Positions 9,245-19,667 of a stretch of 64,000 nt of DNA are shown here, in pieces (position 1 is the stretch's first letter; each line of letters starts with the position of its first letter). Source of the stretch: Aneurinibacillus sp. (GTDB taxonomy: Bacteria > Bacillota > UBA5301 > DYFA01); contig DYFA01000061.1 of NCBI GenBank assembly GCA_020725425.1, positions 59,330 to 123,329 on the forward strand. The letters are read 5' to 3'. A model generated the notes under the pieces. It was not told the DNA's origin. It searched no databases and saw only the letters and a list, made by a program, of their open reading frames with translations. The position numbers were made by a program, and so were the translations under genes.

Positions 9245-9722
9245 GTGGGGCGCCGGGAGGGCGGCAGCCGGGGACGTCTCGGCGGGGCTGTGCTCATCCT
9301 GCTCGGAGTGATCCTTCTCCTGGCCAACCTGGGCTACCTGACTGTAGAGACCTGGGAGGCCCTGGCCCGCTTCTGGCCGGTTCTTTTGATGCTGGCCGGC
9401 CTCGACCTGCTCATCCGGGGAAATCGCCTCGGCTGGGTGGCGCCGGCGCTGGTTCTTTTGCTCGGGGCGGTGCTCCTCCTCAGCACGCTGGGGCCGACCC
9501 GGCGGGAGTGGGAGCTGCCGGGGCCCTGGCCGTCCAGGCGGGTCGGGGCGCTCCTCCGGGTGCGCTCCCTGGACCGGCGGGACCTGCTCTACCGCCCGGC
9601 GTGCCTCTGGACCTCGAACTCGAGGGCGGCGGGGGCCGGCTCGACCTCGAGGGACGGCGGCGGCCCAGATCGAGGTGGAGGTCGTGGGGGCTATCGGGCG
9701 GTTATCGGTGGAGGTACGCTAA
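9245..9722 (+). pseudogene. LiaF-like/DUF5668 membrane protein with apparent double frameshift
   Basis: TM region intact in one frame; VPLDLELEGGGGRLDLEG in second frame; GTAAAQIEVEVVGAIGRLSVEVR* in third frame. Confidence 0.55.
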
Positions 9723-9756
9723 CTGGCGAGCGGTGCAACGGAAAGGGGTGTCGCTC

Positions 9757-10353
9757 ATGCGGGCTACGGAGCGGTGGCTCTTCGCGGTGTTGGGTATCTT
9801 CTCGGTCTATGCCCTGATCAGCGGGCAGTTCGCCTGGCGGGAGATGCGTCACGTGCGCACCGAACTGCGGCGGCTGGGAGAGGAAGTGGCAGTGCTGAAA
9901 GAACGGCAGGTCGCCCTGGGTGAGGAGTTCGAGGGGCTGGGGACTCCAGTCACGCTGTACTTCCTCAAGGAGACGCCGACCGCCCTCCAACTGGGGACCG
10001 AGAAGCGGCGCCTCTTCGGGGCGGACCTGCCTCATCTCGCCCTGGCGGAGCTCATCCGCGGGCCGGCGCCGGGCAGCAGCTTGCGGCCGGTCCTACCCCG
10101 GGACACCACCCTGAACTCGGTCAAGATCAGGGGTGGAGTGGCCTACGCCGACTTCGGGGCCGGGGTGACGCGGCTCAACGTGGGGAGCGAGGGCGAGGCC
10201 ATGGTGGTCGCCGCCATCGTCAACACGCTGACCCAGTTTCCCGGGGTGAACCGGGTCCAGATCCTGGTGAACGGGGCCCGGGTGGAGTCGCTCGCCGGCC
10301 ATGTGGACGTCTCCGCGCCGCTCTCTCGCAATGAAACCGTAGTGGCCCGCTAG
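9757..10353 (+). CDS. GerMN-domain (spore germination GerM-like) protein
   Basis: N-terminal TM/coiled coil then VTLYFLKETPTAL...LALAELIRGPAPGSSLRPVLPRDTTLNSVKIRGGVAYADF. Confidence 0.88.
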   Translation: MRATERWLFAVLGIFSVYALISGQFAWREMRHVRTELRRLGEEVAVLKERQVALGEEFEGLGTPVTLYFLKETPTALQLGTEKRRLFGADLPHLALAELIRGPAPGSSLRPVLPRDTTLNSVKIRGGVAYADFGAGVTRLNVGSEGEAMVVAAIVNTLTQFPGVNRVQILVNGARVESLAGHVDVSAPLSRNETVVAR

Positions 10354-10585
10354 AGGCGGCCTGCCGAGGCGGCAAGACGCAGCGCCCCGCCGGGCGCCAA
10401 AGTTTGGCGAGGCAGGAATCACCAGCCCTCCGCCGAAATTTATTGGCGACGCAGGAAGTAGCGGAGCAGGACTCCTTGGTCAGGGTTGTGTGCAGGACAG
10501 CGGGTGGGGGTGATAGAGGCTCACCGCGGGACGCAGCCCGTCCAACCGTCCTCAAATCGATGCGGGAGAAAGGGGATCAACCTGA

Positions 10586-11599
10586 ATGAAGCGGACCGTC
10601 TTGTTCCTCCTGGTCTGCGCTTTGGTTCTCAGCCTGATCGGCGCGGTCGGCGCGGCTCCCAAGTACAAGGTGGCGATGGTCACCGACATCGGCGGGCTCG
10701 GCGACCAGTCCTTCAACGACGCGGCCTATCGCGGCCTGCAGCGGGCGGCCAAGGAGCTCGGGGTCGAGATCAAGGTCGTCGAGTCCAAGAAGATGGACGA
10801 CTATGAGACCAACCTCTCCAACCTGGCCGACCAGAAGTTTGACGAGATCTGGGCGATCGGCTTCCTTATGACCGACGCCTTGAAGAACGTGGCCAAGCGT
10901 TACCCGAACACCAAGTTCGGCATTATCGACTCCGTGGTGGACGCCCCCAACGTCATGTCGGTCGTCTTCAAGGAAGAGGAGGGTTCCTTCCTCCAGGGCG
11001 TCCTGGCCGGCAAGATGACCAAGTCCAACATCATCGGGTACATCGGCGGCATGGAGTTCCCCTTGATCATCAAATTCGAGTCGGGGTTTATCGCCGGCGT
11101 GAGGTCGGTCAACCCGAAGGCGCGGGTGCTGGTCGGCTACACCGGCAAGTTCGACGACCCCGGCAAGGGCAAGGAGCTGGCCATGACCCAGTTCAGCCAG
11201 GGCGCGGACATCATCTACCACGCCTCGGGCGCCTGCGGCATTGGCGTGATCGAGGCAGCCAAGGAGAAGAAGCTCCTCGCCATCGGCGTTGACTCCGACC
11301 AGTCCCACCTCGCCCCCGCGGCCGTGCTCTCCTCGATGCTCAAACGGGTGGACACCGGCGTCTTCATGGGCGCCAAGGCGCTCGTCGAGGGCAACTGGAA
11401 GAGCGGCACGGTGGTCCTCGGCCTGAAGGAGGACGGCGTGGGCACCGGCTTCGGCATCGACCGTTTCCCCAAAGACGGCGTGAAAGTCCCCGCGGATGTC
11501 CGGAAGCTTCATGACAAGGCAGTCGACCTGATCAAGTCCGGCAAGCTGGTCGTTCCGTCCACCCGGGAGGAGGTCGCGAAGTTCAAGTTCACGCTCTAG
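10586..11599 (+). CDS. BMP family ABC transporter substrate-binding protein (nucleoside type)
   Basis: YKVAMVTDIGGLGDQSFNDAAYRGLQRA...IYHASGACGIGVIEAAKEK...GVDSDQS. Confidence 0.93.
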   Translation: MKRTVLFLLVCALVLSLIGAVGAAPKYKVAMVTDIGGLGDQSFNDAAYRGLQRAAKELGVEIKVVESKKMDDYETNLSNLADQKFDEIWAIGFLMTDALKNVAKRYPNTKFGIIDSVVDAPNVMSVVFKEEEGSFLQGVLAGKMTKSNIIGYIGGMEFPLIIKFESGFIAGVRSVNPKARVLVGYTGKFDDPGKGKELAMTQFSQGADIIYHASGACGIGVIEAAKEKKLLAIGVDSDQSHLAPAAVLSSMLKRVDTGVFMGAKALVEGNWKSGTVVLGLKEDGVGTGFGIDRFPKDGVKVPADVRKLHDKAVDLIKSGKLVVPSTREEVAKFKFTL

Positions 11600-11689
11600 C
11601 GATGGCAGGGCGATAGGTTCGTGCTGCTAGGTGCGAGGGTCGTTCGGACCTTCGCACCTAGCTGTGTCGACGGCTCTGGAGGTGAGCCC

Positions 11690-13246
11690 GTGGAACCGAT
11701 TGTGCGGCTGGTCGGCATCACCAAGCGCTTTCCCGGCGTCCTGGCAAACGACGGGATCGACCTGGAGATCACCCCGGGGACAATCCACGCGCTGCTCGGG
11801 GAGAACGGGGCGGGCAAGACCACCCTGATGAACATCCTCTACGGCCTGTACCAGCCAGACTCCGGAGAGGTCTTCATCCGCGGGCAGAAGGTGCGGGTCA
11901 CCGACCCCAACGTGGCCATCCGGCGCGGCATCGGAATGGTCCACCAGCACTTCATGCTCATCCCGCCCTTCACCGTGGCGGAGAACATCGTCCTCGGGAG
12001 CGAACCGCGGCGGGGAGTGAGCCTCGACCTGAAACGGGCGGTGGCGGCGGTCGAGGAGCTGTCCGCCCGGTACGGGCTTAAGGTGGATCCCCTGGCCCGG
12101 GTGGAGAGCATCTCCGTCGGGATGCAGCAACGGGTGGAGATTCTGAAGGCTCTGTACCGGGGGGCGGAGGTGCTGATCCTGGATGAACCGACGGCGGTGC
12201 TCACGCCGCAGGAAGTCCGGGAGCTGAAGGTGATCCTCGACTCCCTGGCGGCCCAGGGCAAGGCGATCATCTTCATCACCCACAAGCTCAAGGAAATCAT
12301 GGCGATGGCCCAGGTGGTGACGGTCATCCGGCGCGGCCGGGTGGTCAAGACGCTGCCCACTTCCGAGACCACCCCGGCCGAGCTGGCCAGTCTGATGGTG
12401 GGGCGGGAGGTGATCCTCGAGGTGGAGAAGGGACCGTCCCGGCCGGGGGAGGAGGTCCTCCGCCTCGAGAACGTCACCGCCAACAACAACCGGCGCCTGC
12501 CGGCGCTGCGGGGAGTCGACCTGACGGTCCGCCGGGGCGAGATCCTCGGGATCGCCGGGGTCGACGGCAACGGGCAGAGCGAGCTGGTCGAGGTCCTGAC
12601 GGGATTGCGCCCGGCGACCGGGGGGCGGGTCTTCCTGAAAGGCAAGGAGGTCACTCGGACCAGGACCCGCCAGCGGATCCGGGCCGGCCTGGGGCATATC
12701 CCGGAAGACCGGCACAAGCGGGGCCTCATCCTCGACTTCTCCGTGGCGGAGAACCTGATCCTGGCCACCTACGACCGGCGGCCCTTCGCTTCGGGGATCA
12801 ACCTGAACCAGGGCGAGGTGCGCAAGCACGCGGAGCGGCTGGTCAGGGAGTTCGACGTCCGGACCCCCTCCACCGAGACGGCCGCCCGCTCGCTCTCCGG
12901 CGGCAACCAGCAGAAGGTCATCGTGGCCCGGGAGATCGACCGCGACCCGGACGTGTTGATCGCCGCTCAACCCACCCGGGGCCTGGATGTCGGAGCGATC
13001 GAGTTCGTGCACGAGCGGTTGGTGGCGGAGCGCGACCGGGGGAAGGCGGTGCTCCTGGTCTCGTTCGAGCTGGACGAGATCCTGTCCCTCTCGGACCGCA
13101 TCGCGGTGATGTACGAAGGCCGGGTGGTCGCGGTCCTGCCGGCCGGGGAAGCCAGCGAGGACATCCTGGGTTTGCTCATGAGCGGGGCGGCGCGCTCCGC
13201 CGACGAGGCCCGGGCCGCCGTGGAAGGAGGCAACCGTGTTGGCTGA
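11690..13246 (+). CDS. ABC transporter ATP-binding protein, two ATPase domains (nucleoside/sugar type)
   Basis: GTG start; GENGAGKTTLMNILYGLY, VGMQQRVEILKALYRGAEVLILDEPTAVLTPQE, SGGNQQKVIVAREIDRDPDVLIAAQPTRGLD. Confidence 0.93.
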   Translation: MEPIVRLVGITKRFPGVLANDGIDLEITPGTIHALLGENGAGKTTLMNILYGLYQPDSGEVFIRGQKVRVTDPNVAIRRGIGMVHQHFMLIPPFTVAENIVLGSEPRRGVSLDLKRAVAAVEELSARYGLKVDPLARVESISVGMQQRVEILKALYRGAEVLILDEPTAVLTPQEVRELKVILDSLAAQGKAIIFITHKLKEIMAMAQVVTVIRRGRVVKTLPTSETTPAELASLMVGREVILEVEKGPSRPGEEVLRLENVTANNNRRLPALRGVDLTVRRGEILGIAGVDGNGQSELVEVLTGLRPATGGRVFLKGKEVTRTRTRQRIRAGLGHIPEDRHKRGLILDFSVAENLILATYDRRPFASGINLNQGEVRKHAERLVREFDVRTPSTETAARSLSGGNQQKVIVAREIDRDPDVLIAAQPTRGLDVGAIEFVHERLVAERDRGKAVLLVSFELDEILSLSDRIAVMYEGRVVAVLPAGEASEDILGLLMSGAARSADEARAAVEGGNRVG

Positions 13247-14336
13247 GAGAGAACGCGCTTTCCGTCCTTTCCGCCTCGAGGGTCTGGAAAGGCTGTGGAT
13301 CGCCTTCGCGGCGGTGATGCTGGCACTCTTCCTGGGGGCCGGCTTCATCCTCTGGGCCGGCAAGTCGCCGCTCGTCGGCTATCAAGCGCTCTGGCAAGGA
13401 TCCTTCGGGAGCTTGCAGAACTTCGCCGAACTAACGGTCTCCATGACGCCGCTGGTCTTCACTGGTCTCTCCATTGCGGTGGCCTACCGGGCCGGCCTCT
13501 TCAACATCGGCGCCGAAGGCCAGTTCATCGTCGGGCAGATCGCCGGCGCCTGGGCCGGGGCGGCGTCGGTCTTCACCGGCTGGCCCATGTGGGCGCATCT
13601 GCCGGTGACGCTGCTTGCGGGTTTCCTGGCGGGAGGGCTCTGGGCAGCCGTCCCGGGCCTGCTCAAGGCCTACCGGGGCGTCCACGAGGTCATCAACACC
13701 ATCATGATGAACTGGATCGCTCTGTACTTCACCCACTGGCTGGTGATGGGCCCGCTGCGGGCGGATCCCATCGTTCCCCGGACCAAGGACATCCTCCCCT
13801 CGGCCATGCTGTGGCGGTTCCTGCTCCCCAGCCGGGCCAATCTGGGCATCGTCGTGGCGCTCCTGGTGGCGCTGGCGGTCTGGTACCTCATGTGGAAGAC
13901 CACCGTGGGCTACGGCATCCGGGCGGTGGGTTACAACCCCTCGGCCGCCGAGTACGCGGGTATCCCGGTGGCCAGGCACCTGCTTTTGGCGATGATCATC
14001 TCGGGGGGGTTGGCAGGGCTCGGCGGGGCGGTCTGGGTCTCCGGAGTGCAGCTCAAGTTTCTCGACATCTTCACCTTCACCGGCTACGGCTTCGACGGGA
14101 TCGCGGTCGCCCTCCTCGGGAACAACCATCCCCTCGGTGTCGTGGGAGGAGCGTTCCTCTTCGGCATCTTCGCCCGGGGCGCTCAGCTGATGCAATCCGT
14201 GGCCGACATCCCCAAGGAGATCATCAGCGTCGTGACGGCGGTGGTCATCATCCTGGTGGCGGCGGACCAGATCATCCGCGGCCTCGGCCGTCGGCGGTCC
14301 TCCCGCCGGGCGAAGGAGGTGGCCGCCCATGTCTGA
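13236..14336 (+). CDS. ABC transporter permease (nucleoside type)
   Basis: Operon context; FNIGAEGQFIVGQ, TIMMNWIALY, GYDGIAVALLG-type motifs. Confidence 0.9.
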   Translation: MLAERERAFRPFRLEGLERLWIAFAAVMLALFLGAGFILWAGKSPLVGYQALWQGSFGSLQNFAELTVSMTPLVFTGLSIAVAYRAGLFNIGAEGQFIVGQIAGAWAGAASVFTGWPMWAHLPVTLLAGFLAGGLWAAVPGLLKAYRGVHEVINTIMMNWIALYFTHWLVMGPLRADPIVPRTKDILPSAMLWRFLLPSRANLGIVVALLVALAVWYLMWKTTVGYGIRAVGYNPSAAEYAGIPVARHLLLAMIISGGLAGLGGAVWVSGVQLKFLDIFTFTGYGFDGIAVALLGNNHPLGVVGGAFLFGIFARGAQLMQSVADIPKEIISVVTAVVIILVAADQIIRGLGRRRSSRRAKEVAAHV

Positions 14337-15318
14337 TTTCTGGAGTTCGCTCACCCTCCTCTTCCAGGTCGGGCTTTTCGTCTCGGCCCTTCGGGCGGCG
14401 ACGCCCCTGATCTTTGCCGCCCTCGGCGGGGTTTTCTCCGAGCGGTCCGGCGTGGTGAACATCGCCCTGGATGGCATCATGCTCGTCGGAGCCTTCATGG
14501 CGGTGATGGGCTCCTACTTCTTGAAGGACCCCTGGCTGGGCCTCCTGATCGCCCTGGTCTCCGGGGCGCTCTTCGCCCTGCTCTTCGGGGTGATCGTGAT
14601 CCGCTACCGTGCCGACCAGGTCGTCACCGGCGTGGCCTTCAACATGCTGGCTCTGGGCTTGACCGGCTTCCTCCTGCGGCTGATCTTCCACCACGCCGGC
14701 CAGTCGCCGATGGTGGCCAAGCTGCCGGACTGGGTCATCCCCTTCAACCGGTTTCCGGGGCTCTCCCGTTTCCCGGCGCTGCAGAGCTTCGTCGACCGGT
14801 GGATCCAGCCAGTCCTCGGGCAGCACACCCCGCCCGTGTACCTCGCGATCGCCGCGGCTTTCCTGGCGCACTACGTCCTTTTCCGGACCCCCTTCGGCCT
14901 GCGGTTGCGGGCGGTCGGAGAGCACCCGCGGGCGGCGGACACCGTCGGGGTCAACGTGTACGCGATGCGCTACCTCGCCGTGGGCCTCTCGGGGGCTCTG
15001 GCCGGCCTAGGCGGTGCTACCCTGTCACTGGGTCTGCTCTCCTCGTTCATCGAGAACATGACCTCGGGGCGGGGCTTCATCGCTCTGGCAGCGATGATCT
15101 TCGGCAAGTGGACGCCGCTCGGGGCGCTCGGGGCCTGTCTGCTCTTCGGGTTCTTCGACGCGCTGCAGATGCTCGGCCAGACGCTCGGGTTCCGGGTGCC
15201 GCGGGAGTTCTTCCTGATGTTGCCCTACCTCTTGACTATGGCGGTCCTGGCCGGAGTCATCGGCCGGGCCACTCCGCCGGCGGCGGACGGGAAGCCCTAC
15301 GACAAGAGCCACGCATAG
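14329..15318 (+). CDS. ABC transporter permease (nucleoside type)
   Basis: FAALGGVFSERSGVVNIALDGIMLVGAF, RYRADQVVTGVAFNMLALG. Confidence 0.9.
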   Translation: MSDFWSSLTLLFQVGLFVSALRAATPLIFAALGGVFSERSGVVNIALDGIMLVGAFMAVMGSYFLKDPWLGLLIALVSGALFALLFGVIVIRYRADQVVTGVAFNMLALGLTGFLLRLIFHHAGQSPMVAKLPDWVIPFNRFPGLSRFPALQSFVDRWIQPVLGQHTPPVYLAIAAAFLAHYVLFRTPFGLRLRAVGEHPRAADTVGVNVYAMRYLAVGLSGALAGLGGATLSLGLLSSFIENMTSGRGFIALAAMIFGKWTPLGALGACLLFGFFDALQMLGQTLGFRVPREFFLMLPYLLTMAVLAGVIGRATPPAADGKPYDKSHA

Positions 15319-15376
15319 GCGTGAAAAGGAGATTGCCTCCCGCGCACCGAAGTTAACCAGTCCGGGGGAGAAACGC

Positions 15377-17281
15377 ATGGGGACGGCAGCGGTTGCGCGG
15401 TGGTGGGACAGACTACTGGCTCTGGGACGTTCGCCCGAAGCGCTGATGGCGACCGCCCAGCGGCTCGCGTCCCGCGGCCGCCTGCAGGAGGCGATCCGCC
15501 TCGCCCGGAGCGCCACGCGCCGCGAGCCCCGCAACGCCAAGCTCCAAAGCGACCTGGGGGACCTCCTGTACCGGAGCGGGCAGAAACTCCTCGCCGCAGA
15601 GGCTTATGCCGCCGCCATCACGGTTGACCCGTCGTACGCTCCGGCCTATCGCGCCTACATCGCTGTTCGCCAGGAAGAGCACGAACTGGAGCAGGCCCGC
15701 AAGTTCCTGTCGTCCGTCGTGGCCCAGGCAGGGGATGACCCCACCCCCCTGAACTACGTGGGCGTGGTGGATTACCTCTTGGGCCGGACGGAGGAGGCGG
15801 TGGCGGTCTGGCAGTCCATCGTCCAGAACCATCCGCGCTATGGCGTGGCCCACTCCAACCTCGGGGTGGCCTACCAGCACCAGGGGAAGTTCGATCAGGC
15901 CTTGCTCGAGTATAAGCTCGCCATCGAGTTGGACCCGCGCGGGGCGATCGGCGCTTACAACAACATCGCCGAGATCTATATGAACCGAGGTGAGCTGGAG
16001 GAGGCCATCCAGTACTTCATCCTGGCGGTGGAGCTCGATCCCGACTCGGCGGCGGTGCCCCTGGCCAACCTCGGCGCCTGCTATGCCGGGCTGGGGCGGC
16101 GGGAGGAAGCAATCCGGGCCTACGAGGAGAGCCTCAAGAAAACCCCCGGGATGACCAACCAGGACATCCGGATGGAGGTCCTGACCGCCCTGGCCAAGCT
16201 GTACCTCGAAATTCACCGGGTGGCGGAGGCGCGGGCCGCCTGCGAGGCGGCGTTGCAGCGGTCACCTCGGAGCGTGGACGCCCTGGCCACCCTCGGCCAG
16301 ATCCAGTTCCAGGAGGGGCAGTACGAGGCGGCGGTGGAGACTTTCCGGAAAGCGCTGGCGGTCAACCCCATGACCCTGCGCAACCTGATGGTGCACCGTC
16401 TGATGGCTCTGGCCTACTACAAGATGGGCCACTTCGACAAGGCGGCGGCGGAGTACAGGCGGGCCAACGCCTGGCACCCCGACCGCATCTTCGGCACCAA
16501 ACAGTTGGCCGGCGGGGGTGCCGTCAGTCCCGAGCAGATGGTAGCCACCTGCCAGGCGAAGCTGGCGGAACGGCCCGACGACCCGGAACTCCACAAAGAG
16601 GCGGCGGAAGCGCTGTTCCAGATGGGTTGCCTGGAAGAGGCCATCGAGGAGTATCGGGCGGCGCTGGAGAGACTCCCCGAAGACCTGGAACTCCTCTGCC
16701 GGCTCGGGACAGTCTACTACGCCGACGACCAGTACCTTCCAGCAGTCGCCTGCTTCTCCCGGGCCGCGGAGCGCAACCCGATGTACGCCCCCGCCCACCT
16801 AGGGCTGGGCTTGATGCACCTGCTCCGAGGCTCGGTCGACGCGGCCATCAACAAATTCGCCTGGGCGATCACTCTCGATCCCCAGTCGGCGGAGGCGTAC
16901 AACTTCCTGGGGAACGCCTACCGGCAGAAAGGGGAGCTGGAACGGGCGGCGGAGGCCTACCTCCAGGCGATCGCCCTGCAACCCTCGTATGCCCAGGCCC
17001 AGAACAACCTCGGGCTAACCTATCTGGAGCTGGGCCGGCCGAAAGAGGCGATCGAACAGTTCCGCCGGGCGCTTGAGACCTTCCCCGATTACGTGCCGGC
17101 CCTCTGCAACCTCGGGCGGGCGCATCTGGCCCTGGGGAACACCGAGGCGGCGCGCTCCGCCTGGAACCAGGCGCTGGCCATCAACCCCCACAACCCGGTG
17201 GCTCAGAGTCTTCTGGCCGAGGTGTCGGCAGGGGAACCGGCAGCCGCTGCGGCGGAGGAAGGGGATGGCCATGGACGGTAG
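15377..17281 (+). CDS. TPR repeat protein
   Basis: Many TPR units, e.g. AHSNLGVAYQHQGKFDQALLEYKLAIELDP. Confidence 0.9.
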   Translation: MGTAAVARWWDRLLALGRSPEALMATAQRLASRGRLQEAIRLARSATRREPRNAKLQSDLGDLLYRSGQKLLAAEAYAAAITVDPSYAPAYRAYIAVRQEEHELEQARKFLSSVVAQAGDDPTPLNYVGVVDYLLGRTEEAVAVWQSIVQNHPRYGVAHSNLGVAYQHQGKFDQALLEYKLAIELDPRGAIGAYNNIAEIYMNRGELEEAIQYFILAVELDPDSAAVPLANLGACYAGLGRREEAIRAYEESLKKTPGMTNQDIRMEVLTALAKLYLEIHRVAEARAACEAALQRSPRSVDALATLGQIQFQEGQYEAAVETFRKALAVNPMTLRNLMVHRLMALAYYKMGHFDKAAAEYRRANAWHPDRIFGTKQLAGGGAVSPEQMVATCQAKLAERPDDPELHKEAAEALFQMGCLEEAIEEYRAALERLPEDLELLCRLGTVYYADDQYLPAVACFSRAAERNPMYAPAHLGLGLMHLLRGSVDAAINKFAWAITLDPQSAEAYNFLGNAYRQKGELERAAEAYLQAIALQPSYAQAQNNLGLTYLELGRPKEAIEQFRRALETFPDYVPALCNLGRAHLALGNTEAARSAWNQALAINPHNPVAQSLLAEVSAGEPAAAAAEEGDGHGR

Positions 17282-18674
17282 GCGCAAGGGCTCGGCCCTC
17301 GCCACGCGGCTCTACCTCGTGTTGTTCTACGCGGCGCTGGCCCTGATCGCCTGGAAGGGGCCGAACTTCGAGAATTCCCTGCTGTTCATCGCCGTCATAC
17401 CGATTGTAGTGGCGGCCCTGGCCGGCGGGGTGCGGCAGGCGCTCCTCCAGGCGGCGGTGGCGACCGCCCTGGCGTGGTTTATGGGGGCCATCCGCCCCTT
17501 CCGGGTGTGGGTCAACGTGGCGGTGGTCCAGACTGCGCTCTTCTGGGCCACCGCCGTGGTCACGGGGGTGGCGCAGGGGCGTTACCAGGCCGATTTGCGG
17601 CGGCGGGTCGTCCAGACGGAGGAGGCGAGGGAGCAGGTCAAAGCGCTGCAGGCCAAGGTGGACCAGCTTAACACCGAGCTCAACAAGAGCATCTTCGACA
17701 TCCTGGCGATCTACGAGTTCACCACGGTCCTCGGCAGCACCCTCCACCTGAACGAGATCTTCAACATGATGGTCGACACCATCATGCGCGTCGTGCGGTA
17801 TGACGCTTGTTACCTGGCGCTGGTCAACGAGACGGGGCATTTCGAGATCAAAGTGGCCCGGGCGTTCACCCCCGAACAGCTCGAACAGTTCGCTCAGACC
17901 CGCATCGGGGAAGGGATCAGCGGCCGGGTGCTGCAGAGCGCTCAGCCGCTGATCGTGCCGGACCTCGGGAGCCAGGGGTGGAGCGACGCCTACCGGGGAA
18001 CCCCATACCGGTCCATGCTCTCCCTGCCGCTGGTCATTCAAGGAGGGGCGATCGGAGTTCTCAACCTGTTCAAGAAGGAAGTCAACGCCTTCACCCAGGA
18101 CGACCTGCGGGTGCTGTTCATCGTCGCCAACCAGTGCGCCTTCGCGGTCCAGAACGGAAAGCTGTATGAGGAGATGGCGCGGCTGGCCATCACGGACGGG
18201 CTCACCGGCCTGTATAACCACCGCTACTTCTGCTCCTGCATCGAAGAGGCGGTGGACCGGGCGAACCGGACCGGGCGGCCGGCGTCGATGATCATGGTGG
18301 ACGCCGACGAGTTCAAGGCCGTCAACGACAGGTACGGACACCAGCGAGGCGACGTCGTGTTGCAGCAGATGGCCCAGCTCATCCAGCAGAGTGTGCGGGA
18401 GAGCGACCTGGTCGCCCGGTACGGAGGAGAGGAGTTCGCGGTCGTCCTGCCGGATACCGGCCCCCGGGAAGCGATGGCGGTGGCCCGCCGCATTCACCAG
18501 GCGGTGGCGGAGCACGATTTCGACGGTCTCCGCCTGACGGTCAGCGTCGGGGTGGCGACCTACCCCTCGCCGCGGATCCGCAACAAGGATGAGTTGATCA
18601 GCATGGCGGACGAGTTCGCCTACCAGGCCAAGGAGCTGGGGCGGAACCGGATTTGCAGCGAGGGGGCGCGGTGA
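17265..18674 (+). CDS. GAF-GGDEF diguanylate cyclase with membrane N-terminus
   Basis: DGLTGLYNHRYF, DADEFKAVNDRYGHQRGDVVL, RESDLVARYGGEEF (I-site RxxD five residues before GGEEF). Confidence 0.92.
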   Translation: MAMDGRRKGSALATRLYLVLFYAALALIAWKGPNFENSLLFIAVIPIVVAALAGGVRQALLQAAVATALAWFMGAIRPFRVWVNVAVVQTALFWATAVVTGVAQGRYQADLRRRVVQTEEAREQVKALQAKVDQLNTELNKSIFDILAIYEFTTVLGSTLHLNEIFNMMVDTIMRVVRYDACYLALVNETGHFEIKVARAFTPEQLEQFAQTRIGEGISGRVLQSAQPLIVPDLGSQGWSDAYRGTPYRSMLSLPLVIQGGAIGVLNLFKKEVNAFTQDDLRVLFIVANQCAFAVQNGKLYEEMARLAITDGLTGLYNHRYFCSCIEEAVDRANRTGRPASMIMVDADEFKAVNDRYGHQRGDVVLQQMAQLIQQSVRESDLVARYGGEEFAVVLPDTGPREAMAVARRIHQAVAEHDFDGLRLTVSVGVATYPSPRIRNKDELISMADEFAYQAKELGRNRICSEGAR

Positions 18675-19654
18675 TGGCCGCCTTCTCCGGGTTGCAGGGC
18701 CAGGCCTTGCCGCTATTCCTCGGCCGGGGGACCGCCGCGCTGTTAACTGCCGCCCCCCCCGCTCCTGCCGGAGCGGCGCACGCCGCTCAGCCCGGGGAAG
18801 CGTCGACGGAGGGCCTGGACGATCTGGCCCGGCGCCTCTGGGAGGAACTGCTCCACCGGCTCGACAGCGGGGAGACCCGTCTGTACGAGGAAGACCTGGC
18901 CGCCTCGTTGTCCATCGCCTCAACTGCCCTGAGTCCGGCGTTCCAGGCGCTGCGGCTAGCCGGGTTGGTGGACTGGGAAGGGCCCTATCTCTATCTTCAT
19001 CCCCGGTGCTCCCCGGTCCCGGCTCCGGACTCGTCGCCGGAGGTCGCCGCCGAGGACTTGGCCGAGGTGTACCAGGCCATCCAGGAGGTGACCGGGAAAA
19101 CGTTCAGTTCGGCACAGGAAGACCGGATACGGGAGTGGCTGGCCGTCCTGGGCCTTCAGGATGTCCTGGACGAGATCAAGCTTTGCCGGCAGAGAGGGCC
19201 TTGCCGGCTCAATCAGGTCACCTTTGCCCTGGACAGGGCGTGCAACCGCCGTAGGCGCATCAGCCCCTTCGGCCCGCTTGACGGCCACGGCGTCCTCCCC
19301 GCCCCCGCGGGAGGAGCGTCAGCTCTCCAGCCAGGCCAGGCGACGGCTCCGGCGGCTTCGCCGACCGCCAACGCCGGGGCGTACGAGCCGGTCTCTCCGG
19401 AGATAATCGAGACCTGGGTGGCGGCTCACCCGGACCTGTACGCCGGCTCCCCGCCAGGCCCTCCCCCTGCGCCTCCGCACGAAAGCCGGCCGGCGTCCTG
19501 GGCCAGCGCCTATGAGCCGGTGCCGCCGGAGGTGGTCCGCCGGTGGGCGGAGGCTTTTGCGGCCGAATACGAAGAGTTCCGCCGGGAATACCGCCGCTTG
19601 GCTGAACGCGCCAAGGGCAAGCCGTCCCGGCGGCGCTCTCCCCGTCTGCCTTAA
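18674..19654 (+). CDS. DnaD-like primosome-associated protein (putative)
   Basis: Upstream of dnaB-like gene; VYQAIQEVTGKTFSSAQEDRIREWLAVLGLQDVLDEIKLCRQRG region; two copies of the coding repeat. Confidence 0.5.
   Translation: MAAFSGLQGQALPLFLGRGTAALLTAAPPAPAGAAHAAQPGEASTEGLDDLARRLWEELLHRLDSGETRLYEEDLAASLSIASTALSPAFQALRLAGLVDWEGPYLYLHPRCSPVPAPDSSPEVAAEDLAEVYQAIQEVTGKTFSSAQEDRIREWLAVLGLQDVLDEIKLCRQRGPCRLNQVTFALDRACNRRRRISPFGPLDGHGVLPAPAGGASALQPGQATAPAASPTANAGAYEPVSPEIIETWVAAHPDLYAGSPPGPPPAPPHESRPASWASAYEPVPPEVVRRWAEAFAAEYEEFRREYRRLAERAKGKPSRRRSPRLP
18771..18806 (+). repeat. In-frame stem-loop coding repeat, copy C
   Basis: GAGCGGC-GCAC-GCCGCTC-AGCCCGGGGAAGCG; encodes AAHAAQPGEA. Confidence 0.55.
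19311..19356 (+). repeat. In-frame stem-loop coding repeat, copy D
   Basis: GGAGC-GTCA-GCTCT-CCAGCCAGGCCAGGCG; encodes GASALQPGQATAPA. Confidence 0.55.
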
Positions 19655-19667
19655 GGAGGTTTGAGGC

